Below are positions 1 to 10,492 of a stretch of DNA of 25,548 nucleotides, piece by piece. Below the pieces are notes generated by a model, which had not been told where the DNA came from, did no database searches, and worked only from the letters and a program-made list of their open reading frames with translations. The first letter of the stretch is position 1, and the number at the start of each line of letters is the position of its first letter. The translations under genes and the position numbers were made by a program. The DNA comes from Chara braunii (Eukaryota > Streptophyta > Charophyceae > Charales > Characeae): the NCBI GenBank assembly GCA_003427395.1, contig BFEA01000354.1, positions 539,239 to 564,786 of the forward strand, written 5' to 3'.

Positions 1-126
1 CAGACACGCCGCTGGCACTAGAGGCACAGCATGGCCGCCTAGTAACAGCCCCGACCACTGCCGCTCGACCTGACCGGAAAAAACCGTAGCAGGAAGCTAG
101 CGAAGTCGTAGTATATATCGTCACAA

Positions 127-226
127 ACAGAACTGCCCGGTAAAACCATAGGCAGAGAGAGAGAAGAGGACAACAAACGAGGGGCTGTGACAAACTGTTT
201 CGTCGGAGTTTCACCGACTCATCAAA
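127..226 (-). repeat. Hammerhead-associated dispersed repeat, copy F1
   Basis: This is one of at least six copies of a dispersed repeat in the window. Read on the minus strand it runs from a hammerhead-like core through CACAGCCCCTCG, a CT-rich stretch (TCCTCTTCTC) and GGTTTTACCGGGCAG to TTTGTGACGATAT. The same order is seen at 13093-13196 and 13264-13356, and inverted at 13394-13494. The copy is cut off on one side by an (AT)n tract. No protein is encoded. Bases 1-126 to its left show nothing I recognise. Confidence 0.7.
187..226 (-). ncRNA. Hammerhead-ribozyme-like motif (candidate, possibly inactive)
   Basis: On the minus strand the order is TTGATGA, stem II GTCGG/CCGAC (5 perfect pairs) around the loop TGAAACT, then GAAAC, AGTTT and GTC. 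This follows the hammerhead layout CUGAUGA-stem II-GAAA-helix III-NUH. Helix III would be only C-G and A-U closed by a GUU loop, as in the short-helix-III hammerheads known from Penelope-like and related retroelements. Predicted cleavage would follow GTC, before ACAGCCCC. Against activity: the core C3 is T here, and the upstream half of helix I is replaced by AT repeat. The resemblance is seen in the sequence; catalysis is not shown. Confidence 0.45.
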
Positions 227-245
227 TATATATATATATATATAT

Positions 246-280
<35 letters not shown>
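226..280. repeat. (AT)n dinucleotide tract
   Basis: This is almost pure alternating AT, broken once by CAC near 247. It directly abuts the hammerhead-like repeat, as AT tracts also do in the 13.2-13.4 kb copies, so AT tracts seem to be part of or preferred neighbours of that family. Confidence 0.9.
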
Positions 281-283
<3 letters not shown>

Positions 284-398
284 CAACAAAATAAATCGTT
301 GTGGAAATTGAATGCATTTTTCAATTTTGTCACTTTGTCAGTTCCCCTCCCTGTGTTACCAGTCCCCCCTAATTTATGACGGCGGGGGTAGTGGTGGT

Positions 399-1941
399 TT
401 AACAAACCCCTAAATTTTCAGGGTTTTTTCACAGTTATTGTAATAATCATGTCACACATTTTTAGCCAGATTTCTCACCAATCATAGAATGGACACCAAA
501 TAAGTCAACGACAAAATAAAAAGTAAAAAAATGGATCAAAGAGGCCTTAAACCTTAAACCACCAGTACTTCGGCAATATATGGGTTGTGGGACTTACCCG
601 TTAACACTCCGCAATTTTGGAGGTTTATGGAAGGTCAGACAGTGTAATGGAAGAAGAAGTTTGTGGGCCCAAGGAAAATGAGCGAATGAACTATAAACTT
701 TTATTTATGTCGTGCATGTGTTTCCACATACGTTGAAGGCCACAAGTGCAAAAAAAAATAAAAATAATAACGTTTCAACCAATCAATTTCGAAAATATTT
801 CGAACCACGAATGGTGGATTGTGCATTCGCGAAAAGACGTTGAAGATCACGGGGAGCAGTATAGGCTCCTTCAGAAGCTGAAACTGTAATCATGACACTG
901 AAGGTAAAGAAATGAAAAAAAAAGAAAAAAGAAAAATGATGGTGGAAAGACATTTTCAGGCTAGAAACTGCAGGGGTGTATAAGACTGCAAATGAGAAAC
1001 TATACATTTGAACAAAGAAAGCAAAAGTTTACGGTGGACCTTCAGAAGCTGCACTGCTCATAATGATGCAAAAGGGCATTCAGTGGGAGGGGGGGGGGAA
1101 ACGATTGTTGGAATGCATGGGTTTGTGAATGAGCAGCTGTACACTTGCACAAAGAATAAGAACGTGACAAGGGGGTACAGAAGATGCCAACCTCATCATG
1201 ACCCACGAGGGATTTGGCCTTAAAAAAATAAAATAAAAAATGGCAGTGTATCTGTTCATGTTCTAGTGGTGGATTTAGTCTCATTTTGCACATTTTAAGA
1301 GTAGTGTCGCCAGACCTAATGAAATGGTATAAAAAAAAAAAAAAAAAAAAAAACAGTCGTTTCATGTTTTTTTCATGCTAAAAACTGATGGAATGTATCG
1401 GACCACAAATTGACAACAATATATTTTAATTGAGTAGTCATTTCTCACTTCGTTTTTTCAATTTTTTCTTTATATTTTTTCTTCGAAACAAACTTCTCGA
1501 CTCTTTCGCCTGTGACTCCCCGTGAGAAACAAGAAACAATAGTTTCGCTTTCAGACCCATTCTTTTTTTTTTTTTTTTTTTAGTGAAAACGACCTTGGTT
1601 GCATTTCGAGGATCAGTACTGCCCTGTTTTTCCCTTATGGTGGTACTGCTCTGCTTCAAGCTTAGCAGGGCTCAGTGCGCAGTAGGAAATCAGACTCGGT
1701 TTCAAAAGTTTGGCAAAGTACTTATGGTTTAAGGCAAAAGTGTGTTTTCATGCAAATTTTGTTATTTTCATTTTTCAGGATTATTCAAGATTTTTGGGGC
1801 TGGTCAAAACAATCATTTATAAGAACCCCTACAAACATCAAACTCGGTATAGACAGACCTTGACAAAAATAAAACAGGATAAAAAAAAATGCACTTTTCA
1901 ATGTTGGGGGGGTTAACCTGGGACTGAAAAGTGGGGGTTAA
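399..1941. mobile_element. TTAA-ended ~370-bp repeat (family R), copy 1, split by element E1
   Basis: Bases 399-553 and 1733-1941 together match the contiguous repeat at 7028-7411. Shared blocks include AGCCAGA, AAAAAGTAAAAAAAT, TTTTTCA(A)GGAT, GGCTGGYCAAAAC, AGACCTTGAC and CTGAAAAGTGGGGGT. The ends read TTAACAAACCCC and, inverted, TTAACCCCCACTTTTCAG, so they may be weak terminal inverted repeats with a TTAA target. No coding capacity is evident. The 1.18-kb element E1 sits inside. Homology of the two parts to the other copy is clear; calling it a transposon is inference. Confidence 0.65.
554..1732. mobile_element. TTAA/TIR non-autonomous element E1 (1.18 kb)
   Basis: The left end is TTAAACCACCAGTACTTCGG and the right end, inverted, is TTAAACCATAAGTACTTTGC; 19 of the first 23 positions agree. 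The element splits repeat R, and the undisturbed copy at 7028-7411 has CCAA at the corresponding point. A TTAA target duplicated on insertion is therefore consistent. The interior has only short ORFs, A-rich tracts (about 1331-1352) and a loosely duplicated segment beginning TTCAGAAGCTG near 869 and 1040. No transposase is seen, so the element would depend on an enzyme supplied elsewhere. TTAA targeting is the habit of piggyBac-type elements, but no piggyBac protein is present. Confidence 0.8.
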
Positions 1942-4900
1942 ATTGAGGCGAAGAAGACGGGGCATTTTTTAATTACTTGTGCTCTATGTATCTTTACATA
2001 GCATAAATTTTACTTTTAAGTTGTTTTTTTTGTCCCTCAAGGTGTATTACTATAGTAACGTAACGCTACCCCTGACTAAAGTTGTTTCATATCCCTGATT
2101 ACCCCATCCACAATCTCATAGTTATGATTCATAGTTCGTACCTTATGGAAAAAAATTCGCTTGGTATATAAAATTATATTTCATTCATGCTCAATTATAA
2201 AGTTTACTTTGTTTTTTAAGGTTGCTAGATAGATGTAGTGTTTGTATCGGGATCTCCATGCATGAGATATTAAAAAAAAAAATCATAATAAATTTAAAAC
2301 TTTAACTTATAACGTAGTTGGAAAAAATCATACAAAAAAACAAGGCAGTTAATATATATATATATATTTTTTGAAAAGCAATTTTGTGTGTCTTTAACCC
2401 TTAGTTTGAAATTGCACGCATGAAAGTTAGCTTCTTGCATGCCTACTCAAAACCAACTTCATCATTTTCTTATTCTTTTTGCAAATTATTCGTCTAATTT
2501 TTTACTAACTTATTTGTTGATGTTTGGTCACATTGGAGTTAGTCGCATTCAATTGCGAGGCGGTGACACAGTGCTCATTGAGGCGGATCGACCCATCTTT
2601 GCAAAAAATTCACTATCTCACATTTTCGTCTTCTCCTCTGATCTTGACTAGACTTTCGCATTCACACAAACACCATACTGTTACCTATGTTATAAATCCT
2701 TGCATTTTATTGCTCTTGCCCTATTTGATATCGGTTGTAAGCCCGAGAGAGCTATATGTGAAACCTATGTTGTTGAAAACCTTATCCTGCTCAGCGACCT
2801 GGGCAAAGTAACAGCATGAGACAAGTTCTCATGATAGGTTTATGAATGAGAGTCGAAAGGATAAAATAGTAGTGGAGGCGGATATATGTGGGTGTGTGCA
2901 AACTAGACTGACTGAATTAATGAAGGTTGTGCAAAATATTTTTGAATATGATTATCGGAAGTCACTCCTTTATTTCTCATTGCTCATTGTCCTTGTTGAA
3001 ATTTATACATATAAATTACATAGTATGCATTACTTTGGTTGCAAAAGTGAGGATGTTTGTTGATTTTGTTTGAATGGTTTCCCAAGTGGTTCGTCTATGA
3101 ACGAATAAGGTTCGGCAAGTATGAGAATGCATAAATAATTTGTTGGTTGCGCATATAAGGTTATGCATTAATTTTTTGATTTTATTTTTTGCAATAGTCC
3201 ATTTCAGTTGTATCCTTTATGATTTTTCAAGATAACCATTAAGAGATTTCAAGTCGTAAATAAAAATGTTAATATACCACAACACATACACGAGGAATGA
3301 CTTATTGCACACCAACAAAGTTTATTTGTACAACTCAGTCACAATCTTATATTTAAACGATGACCATGACGATTTCGTATGAATTTATTACTTCGAGTCT
3401 CCCCAAATTGTCCTTCCCTACTCAAATTTTACAGTATTTTTATGGTTAGCGACTCACGTCTTATATAATCTTCATTTTAACTATTGTCGGTGTAAGATAT
3501 AGGATTATGTTAATGACAACGGTCGGTATCAGGATATCAAAATGTCATGCACTTTTCAAACAATAATTCAAATATGAGTGCACTATCAGAGAGTTCTTAC
3601 ATTCTGATTTTTTCATCCCCTTCATCGTTTTATTGAGAAAACATATTGGTAAGGAAAAGTTAAGCGATATCTCACCCTCTTTCGAAAAACGAAACATGTT
3701 AAATTTTGTTTTTTTTTTCTTTTAACTGTTTGAGACTCCTCCACGACTTTTGTGGAGTGGTAAAAAATGACAGGTGGTTAAATTTATTAAATTCAATGAC
3801 CTCCTCCATTTTGCCATTTTTCGAAGTCAATATTTGAGTTGATTAGGAGTAGGGACCGTTTAGAGTGAGAATCATTAAAAATGTGACTTTTACATCTAAC
3901 CGAAAAGAAGCCCTACTAGTTCATTGGGAAGGTTAAAAATAAGTTTTTGCAATTTTACAACGTTAACCGTATCGTACCGTCGATGCAATTTTTGTCTTCA
4001 TTTAAGGACGTGTTCGTCCTTCAAAGAGCAACTTTTTTTTGGGCACCGTCGAGGCATGAAGTATTGCATTCCCAACTCTTTCGGTTTGAAGTCCGTCGTA
4101 AAACACCTTAATCTTATCGTTGCTTTTATTTAAAGGTTTTTTCATAACGTATAACTATTTGACTTGCATATTTGATTGGTTCTTTGCATACAAGTCGCCG
4201 ATTTTTTTTTTATAACCCTTAAAGGTCACCAAAAATTGTATTGATGATTTATGTAGTTTCTTTTTGTTTAGTGACTTCTTCACATATATAATACGATGCT
4301 TCATAATTTGAACGATATCCACTTGGCATACCTTTATGGTTTATGACAATATTGGGATGTGAAAAGGAAATTGATTGTTATACATGTAGGCAAAAATTTA
4401 GATGCATAAAAAACAACATCAATGTGGAGAGAGGGTAAAACATCAATCACATTACAAAGGTCATGAAAATCATTGCCTATAACATCTAAAACAGACAAAG
4501 AAAAAAAAATACTATGGAGTTAGTTTTATGATACATCATGCTCTAACGTGAATTGAAACATTGTAACCTAAATTTGTCACCTGTTTGCAAAGTTGACATC
4601 CGTCTTTATAGTTCTTTGATCGTTCTGCAGTTTATTTCATCGTTTTTTTCCTCCTTCATGACATATTCAATGGTTTATGAGGTAGTTGTGATTTCAAGTT
4701 TAATAACATAAAATTCAAAAAGTTTGTTTCATCTTTAATACAGTTAAGGGAACTTGATATCCCTATCAGGTTTCTCGAGAGAAATCAAAAGTAGCAGAAA
4801 CTACTATAAATCAACAACTCGTAAAAACTGAACCAATTTAAATGTACAAAATTGTGTAGGTTTTTTTTTCGAAAATTAGTTTTCACCAAAATGTAAATAA

Positions 4901-6650
4901 ACCTGCAACTCACGTGTCACCAAATGATAGACCAAAAAATGTTTCCGACAAGCAAAAAATATTTACGACAATGAATATAATAACATAATAGGTATTGTAT
5001 AAATCTAGATGACATTCACTAATTTAGTTAGGATAATAGTTAAACCCAACAAACAACATGTATAATAAGATGAGAAAGCATAAGTCAATGTCTTTTTCCG
5101 CAATGATAGTTGTTGTAGCATATCTAATTACATCAACAAAGTTTCATTCTTAAAATTTTACAAAAAACACTAGAGTAAAAAAAACAATCCTCAAATGTCA
5201 TCGTCAACCTTCTATCCATGAAATCATAAAATCGCAAATCCCTTACAATAAAAGTGAATTTAGTATGTTCCAAAAATGTAAGCAGTAGATTGGTTAACCA
5301 TATTTAACCACTTAAAGAAATACTTAAAACTCACAATAAAGGCAAACTTCTTGTTAGGTGAAGCGAGTATGTCAGCCTTATAACTTGTCAGGGCATACAA
5401 CAAATGCGTTTATAAAAGACAGTCTCGCATGATCGCTTTTATACAGTGATTCAATAGAGTCATTGAATCGTTGTGTGAAAGTAGCCCTGATTGCCCTCAT
5501 ACAACAAAAATCAATCTCCACACCCAACACATTTCTCTTTACAATAAATATAGTAAAAACTATTGTTATTGACCCTGAGAAAACATTTAGAATGTACAAG
5601 TCATTGGGATTTGAAAATTTATGATGAGTCATTCATACAACGAGGCGAGTTTCTAATAAGGACACAAAATCTTGTTGCATGGAGCAAACACAAACTTCTT
5701 AGTCACTTCATTGCGGGTCCGATATATCAACCATGAATTAAAGTTATTAAAATGAAACTCGAAGGGTTCTGTAGTTCTAGTGTTACAATGGAAACCAATA
5801 ACATAATGGTACGATCATATATTATCATGGTTATGTCAGACTCGGACCCGAACCCGAAAATGAACCCATGTACAGACTAAGTCCGAACCTCTGGATATGA
5901 TCCAGAACTTCTTGATATATCGGATACTGAAAGTTTCATAAAGAAAAGTAAACTAACTTGGGTTGAAGGGCGGGTAACGCTACTCACCAACGACCCCATG
6001 TCAGCTTGCACACCCATAAACTACTGATAACCTGATACGCAGACTCAAGTTCAAATCCATATACTATTACATGAACAAAATCAAACCATTTTGAATTTGT
6101 TGGGGTCAGCTAGTTCATTGATGATATCTCAAGATCATCATCATTAAAAAAATATTGCGTGTGTATACGCCTGCAGAGAGTGTTGTCATTGTTGTCACTT
6201 GTGTCGATCTTGTCACAACACAACCAACACCCTACACCCTTTTGTTCCTCATGCTCTGAAGTAGAATCTAGTTGCTACAATTCAATTGAGATAAGAGTCC
6301 AAGAAAAAAAAAGTGCAGGATGATGTAACAACAAAGAAAGCATTTTGCATTTCTGCATGCCCATCTTCCAGCTGATGTGAACTCAGTCCAACAAGAAAAA
6401 CAAAAAATTAAAAAAAGTTGAAAAAATAAAAATTAAGGAACAAAGGTTGTAGGTTGTAATCACTTACTTCAAGGCTATGCCCAACCACCACCAGGTGCAC
6501 CCTTCATCAAGGGGAAAAAAAAAAAAAACCTTCAACAATCATACAACAATAACAACACGCAAGTTAAACAACAAACTACACATGCACATCAACGAGGGGA
6601 ACAATTTGAACAAGTTATAAGAAGTATGAAATTATGAATTATTGAGTAAC
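1942..6650. other. AT-rich stretch without a recognisable gene
   Basis: About 4.7 kb of AT-rich DNA. Open frames are short (84 codons or fewer, for example minus strand 5378-5632) and show no domain I recognise. There are short A/T runs and a small (TA)n near 2352-2367. I see no terminal inverted repeats, RNA gene or clear repeat pair here. It may be very old transposon debris. Confidence 0.6.
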
Positions 6651-6765
6651 GATGTTTTTGAAGTTTGAAACAACAAATGTTGAACTCCGAATTGAATTAA
6701 CTAGGAAGACAAAAGTTCAACGTGAGAATAACTTAGCATATGACCTTTGTGTAGTTTTTTTTTTT

Positions 6766-6877
<112 letters not shown>

Positions 6878-7027
6878 GCTCTAGGCTCTTTGGCCTATGA
6901 ATCAGCATTTGGCCAATGACTCTGATTCATATCAGAGTCAATGGATAAATCTACATTTTTTTCCATCTCCTCTACATCCATATTACTTGTACATTTGAAT
7001 GCTTCTGCATAATTTACAAATTGATGG

Positions 7028-7411
7028 TTAACAAAACTCTAAATATTTTAGGGTCGTTTTACGCTCATTATAACAAATATCCCACGCCTTTAAGCCAGAC
7101 TTGTCACAAGTCCATAGAGTGAAAACGGAATAAAGCAACAAAAAAGTAAAAAAATTGGACCAAAAGGGCGAAAAACCCCAAGACAAAAGTGCGTCTTTAT
7201 GCAAAATTCGCTGCTTTTAGTTTTTCAAGGATTTTTATGGCTGGCCAAAACATTCTTAAAGACCCCAACAAATGTCAAACCTCAACACACGCAGACCTTG
7301 ACCCAAAACAAAACAAGGCAAAAAAAAAACAAAAAAAAATAAAAATCACCAAATGCATTTTTTAGGGTTGAGGGGATAAACCTGAGGCTGAAAAGTGGGG
7401 GTACCTGTTAA
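7028..7411. mobile_element. TTAA-ended repeat (family R), copy 2, unsplit
   Basis: This contiguous copy starts TTAACAAAACTC and ends near GTACCTGTTAACC. It aligns along its length with 399-553 plus 1733-1941. It supplies the undisturbed comparison that defines the E1 insertion point, where AAACCCCAAGACAAAAG here corresponds to AAACC-TTAA-GGCAAAAG in copy 1. No ORF of note is present. Confidence 0.7.
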
Positions 7412-7679
7412 CCACTTGTGGATCTACACCTTCAACCCTCTTCTCCTCATTTTTTGGCAAGTTCTTTGTTTGCTGCACCTTTCACGGTCGCCCTAATACT
7501 CTCTTAGTCAGCGCTTTATGAGCGGAGCGCGTGCACGGGCCCAAGTACTTGTGTACTTTTCAACGTGGTCGGGTATGATGTTCATCGCACCATGATGAAA
7601 CTCAAATAGATGAAGGCGAGTTATATACTTTGAGGCTCGTGTACACTTCGTCCACGACTGCTACTCCGCATTGATTTCC

Positions 7680-7855
7680 GTTTCGAAGCTCACTAGTGTG
7701 AGATGTGTCCACGACGTCGTCCTTCATCTTGGACATCATTGCCACATCAGTTGGATTGCCCTTTCAAAGCTCACTAGTGTGAGATGTGTCCACGCCGTCG
7801 TCCTTCATCATAAACATCATTGCCACATCACTTGGATTGCCCTTTCAAAGCTTCT
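7680..7855. repeat. 81-bp tandem repeat, two full units plus a partial third
   Basis: Units begin at AAGCTCACTAGTGTGAG (7686 and 7767), with a third start at 7848, giving an exact 81-bp period and only a few substitutions. Because 81 is a multiple of 3, any frame across it stays open in phase. It lies where the C-terminal coding side of the minus-strand hAT remnant would be, just beyond an acidic-looking stretch (minus-strand frame with EEVSDDDDIN near 7880-7915). It may be a duplication within the old transposase tail. Confidence 0.8.
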
Positions 7856-8483
7856 ACAACTCATGTCATTGTCGTGGTTGATGTCATCATCATCTGACAC
7901 TTCCTCCTTCAAGTCCTGACACAACTTGATTTTCCATTACTCCACTCCACGCTCTACCTATTTGCACAATTATTTTCCTGCGAGCTTTCTCACTTTCCCT
8001 CATGCAAGTTTCTATCAAGTTGTCAAAGAGTTTCATCTATTATACACGAGCTTACTAAACTAGCCAACGCCCGACTTACGTGTTGTGGAGTGTATCTTTT
8101 TTAAGAGACCTTAGTTTCTTTCATAATTGGACGTAGAGGTCTTTTGTCCCCACAAGCAAATTGCTTGTCACTCCAAGATGGGCATCTCACCATCTCCTCC
8201 ACCACCTTGCAGGTGGCGCACCTCATGCGCTTGCCACCGTCTCCTCGGAGTTGAACTTCGGTGTTTCTTCAATCTAGCAGTGCACCTCGTTGCCCAACAC
8301 TTATAGCTTTGCCCACAAGTGTAACCACATCCAAAATTCATTCATCCCTTCACATCCTCGTCTAACCTCGCAATTCAAAATTCTAGGTTCATAAACATTG
8401 AAAAAAAAAAAAAAAAAAAAAAAAAAATTGCCACACAATGAAGTAGAGATATAATCTTGTTCCACCACAACATAATGATTTCC

Positions 8484-9233
8484 TCCAGTTCATTTTTTTT
8501 TTTCCTGCGAGAGGAATTCAATCTTCCTCACATTCGCCACCGTGACCGCCTTATCCATCCAACCATACACTTTGTTGATTGTAGGTCTTCCACCATCTGT
8601 GAACTTCAATAAGGGTAGCAAATCAATAGTTGTTTCCTTCATCTTCTGCACACCAACCCATAACCAGTTGTTAAGCACCTTGTTTGTTGCAATGTAAAAC
8701 AAATGTCGTTGTGAGAGGAGGATAATGGTGTCCTTCCAATCGTTATCCGTAACGCTGGATCGCAACAACAAGTACAATTTTTTAGACTTTCTAACATAAT
8801 GTAGTTTATAGCGAATTGGGTTGCACCCGACCTCGTAAGAATATCTCCTCTGGAGTACACTAGCGGCAAGTCACTCACTTTTGAGTGGTTCACGAATAAC
8901 TTTGTGGCTTCTACCGCTCTCTTAAACCATCAGTACCTCCTAAAAGTGCTCCGCGTTAACGACCAACCAAAAGTGGAAATTGTGCTGTTTCCACTTGGCT
9001 GAATCTGGCCTACCGGTCCAGGCCTGTTCATCCCACAAGTCATGCCTGTTACGCAGAGCACTTTTAGGAGGTACTGATGGTTTAAGCATAATATCCACCC
9101 AATCTTTATTTTTGAATGCCTTCAATATCAAATCAATGTTGCGTGTTGTATGGAGATTGCGATCATGATGATGTAAGGGACATCTGTCCATAATGTACCG
9201 TTTCTCAACGTGGGTCAACGGGGGTGATGTCAA
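8484..9233 (-). pseudogene. hAT-family transposase remnant, interrupted by MITE E2
   Basis: On the minus strand three hAT landmarks appear in order. First is NLHTTRNIDLILKAFKNKDW before the MITE, like the CAAHCLDLML...DW helix of the family. Next is GDILTRSGATQFAINYIML (about 8800-8860), matching the hAT motif around R-G-x-T-R/Q-F-A-x-x-x-x-L. Then TDGGRPTINKVYGWMD (about 8550-8600) matches the hAT segment D-x-x-x-P-x-x-x-x-x-Y-x-x-M-D. The enzyme would cut and join transposon ends in the nucleus. It is dead: E2 (8922-9085) interrupts it, an A-run indel at 8778-8783 shifts the frame between the second and third landmarks, and the frame stops near 8490. A possible decayed C-terminal part continues toward about 7900. 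The N-terminal zinc finger was not found. Confidence 0.8.
8922..9085. mobile_element. TTAA MITE E2 (164 bp, 30-bp perfect TIRs)
   Basis: Both ends begin TTAAACCATCAGTACCTCC and match for 30 bases without a mismatch, then continue to match imperfectly (GCGTTAAC against GCGTAAC). It sits inside the hAT remnant. Removing it together with one TTAA joins ATTATGC-TTAA-GAGAGCGG on the minus strand and reads through in frame as D-I-M-L-K-R-A-V. This shows that TTAA was duplicated on insertion and that E2 arrived after the hAT sequence. The clean TIRs suggest a fairly young insertion. It has no coding capacity. Confidence 0.92.
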
Positions 9234-9359
9234 TGCACAGTGGAAAACTCACATTATTTTGCAAACTCACTCTCATGGTGAAGGCGATGTTATGACAGGA
9301 GTGAACCATGCAGGTTCATAAAGTCAAAACCATCTATCTAACAAGGTGCATTGAGCATT

Positions 9360-10242
9360 ACTTCATTCATGGATTGGATTGTTGCTGACAACGTGGGTCA
9401 GGAAAGACATTCACGCCCGTTCCCCCCCCTCCACGCATACAGCCCCCCTACTCAACCTCCCCTAAGCTGCTACGGGGCCTCTGTGCGGCTGCCACTTGAG
9501 CCTCCCCTGAAGCACTACTCGACCATTGTTTGGACTGCAACGGGGCCTCCCCTAAGCTACTACTTCGGCCATTGTCTAAACTGTAAGTGGGGCCTTGGGC
9601 CATACAACCCCCCCACTTTTTTTTTGTTTTTTTTCCCACATCCGCTACACACTTACGGGTTGAGCCCCCCTGCGCCCTATAGGTGAGCCAATGGCTTCCC
9701 CCCCCCCTTCTTTCATGTCCTGAAAGACCGGTCGAGTCGGCAAGCCTGCTCTTCTGAGCCCTCCGTTGACCCAAAAAGTTAAGCTTCTGATCCGACAGTG
9801 CGTAAGTTAGCCAATTTCGTTGAGAAACGCGGATCCCACCACTTTTTGAAATCACAGGGCGCCGCGCTTTGTTAGGGGTACGTTTTCGGTTCATGTGTAC
9901 GTGGCGCGTCGACCGTGATGAACGGCCCAACGGAGCTACGCAAAATGGAAAGGTCGAGGACCCCTACCCCTACTGAGAAAGCTGCCGCAAAAATGAGTCG
10001 CCCTTTTCAATGTCTGTCCATGGAGCAGAGAACTGTACGACGCTGGAGGCCAGGCCATATGGCAGGCCACAGGAACGTCCATCTCGGTGGAAGCCCAAAA
10101 AAATCTGGCTTGGTACTTGGGAAAGACCCGCGGAACCCGCCTGTGTGGGGTCCCACTTTGCTTTTCCGCCCCGCACTACCTGTGTCCGTCTTTCAAGGGA
10201 CTTTCTTGTTTATTCTCTTTTTACGTATTGTCAGATCAGCGC
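9360..10242. other. C-rich and mixed non-coding stretch upstream of MITE E3
   Basis: From 9420 to about 9700 the DNA is C-rich, with phrases such as CCTCCCCTAAGCT repeated (about 9463 and 9547) and several C or T runs. From 9700 to 10242 the composition is mixed. Open frames here (up to 160 codons) run in several directions and show no domain I recognise. No RNA gene or TIR element was found apart from E3 at the right edge. Confidence 0.5.
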
Positions 10243-10438
10243 CTAAACCACCAGTACTTCGCCCAGCTATCAATGCCGAGCCTGAAAACGGGCTGCGTGC
10301 CGTTTCGAGCCCAGCCGCCAGCGCAACAAAAAAAAAATGTTTTGGCTGACGGCGCCAGGCTTTGAGGGCCGGTACCCCGAGCCTCCGGAAGTTGCGGCGC
10401 CCCGCGGCCGATGTATGGGTCAAGTAGTGGTGGTTTAA
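10243..10438. mobile_element. TTAA MITE E3 (196 bp)
   Basis: The left end CTAAACCACCAGTACTTCG and the inverted right end TTAAACCACCACTACTTG belong to the same terminal family as E1, E2 and E4. The left TTAA is mutated to CTAA. The interior is GC-rich with a short A run. Its right end touches the U2-like sequence directly, so it probably inserted into or next to that sequence. E3 is more diverged than E2 and so probably older. Confidence 0.75.
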
Positions 10439-10492
10439 TCGTGTGGATCAGATACTGCGCTTGATCTTAGCCGAACGGCGAAAAAAAGGTAT
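10439..10492 (-). ncRNA. U2 snRNA-like 5' domain (fragment or pseudogene)
   Basis: On the minus strand it starts ATACCTTT, forms a stem-loop GCCGTTCGGC, and continues GGCTAAGATCAAGCGCAGTA then TCTG. This matches the conserved start of U2 snRNA (stem I followed by AAGATCAAGTGTAGTATCTG), the spliceosomal RNA that pairs with the intron branch site. The following CCACACGA resembles a later U2 segment, implying internal deletion, and MITE E3 then begins. The branch-site-pairing block reads GCAGTA rather than GTAGTA. No full-length U2 body or clear Sm site follows. It could be a pseudogene, a U2-derived retroposon head, or a real gene broken by E3. Confidence 0.65.

Noticed and set aside
5378-5632. 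84-codon minus-strand frame in the AT-rich stretch
   Set aside because: Length is only modestly above chance, no recognisable motif is present, and there are no neighbouring exon signals that I can support.
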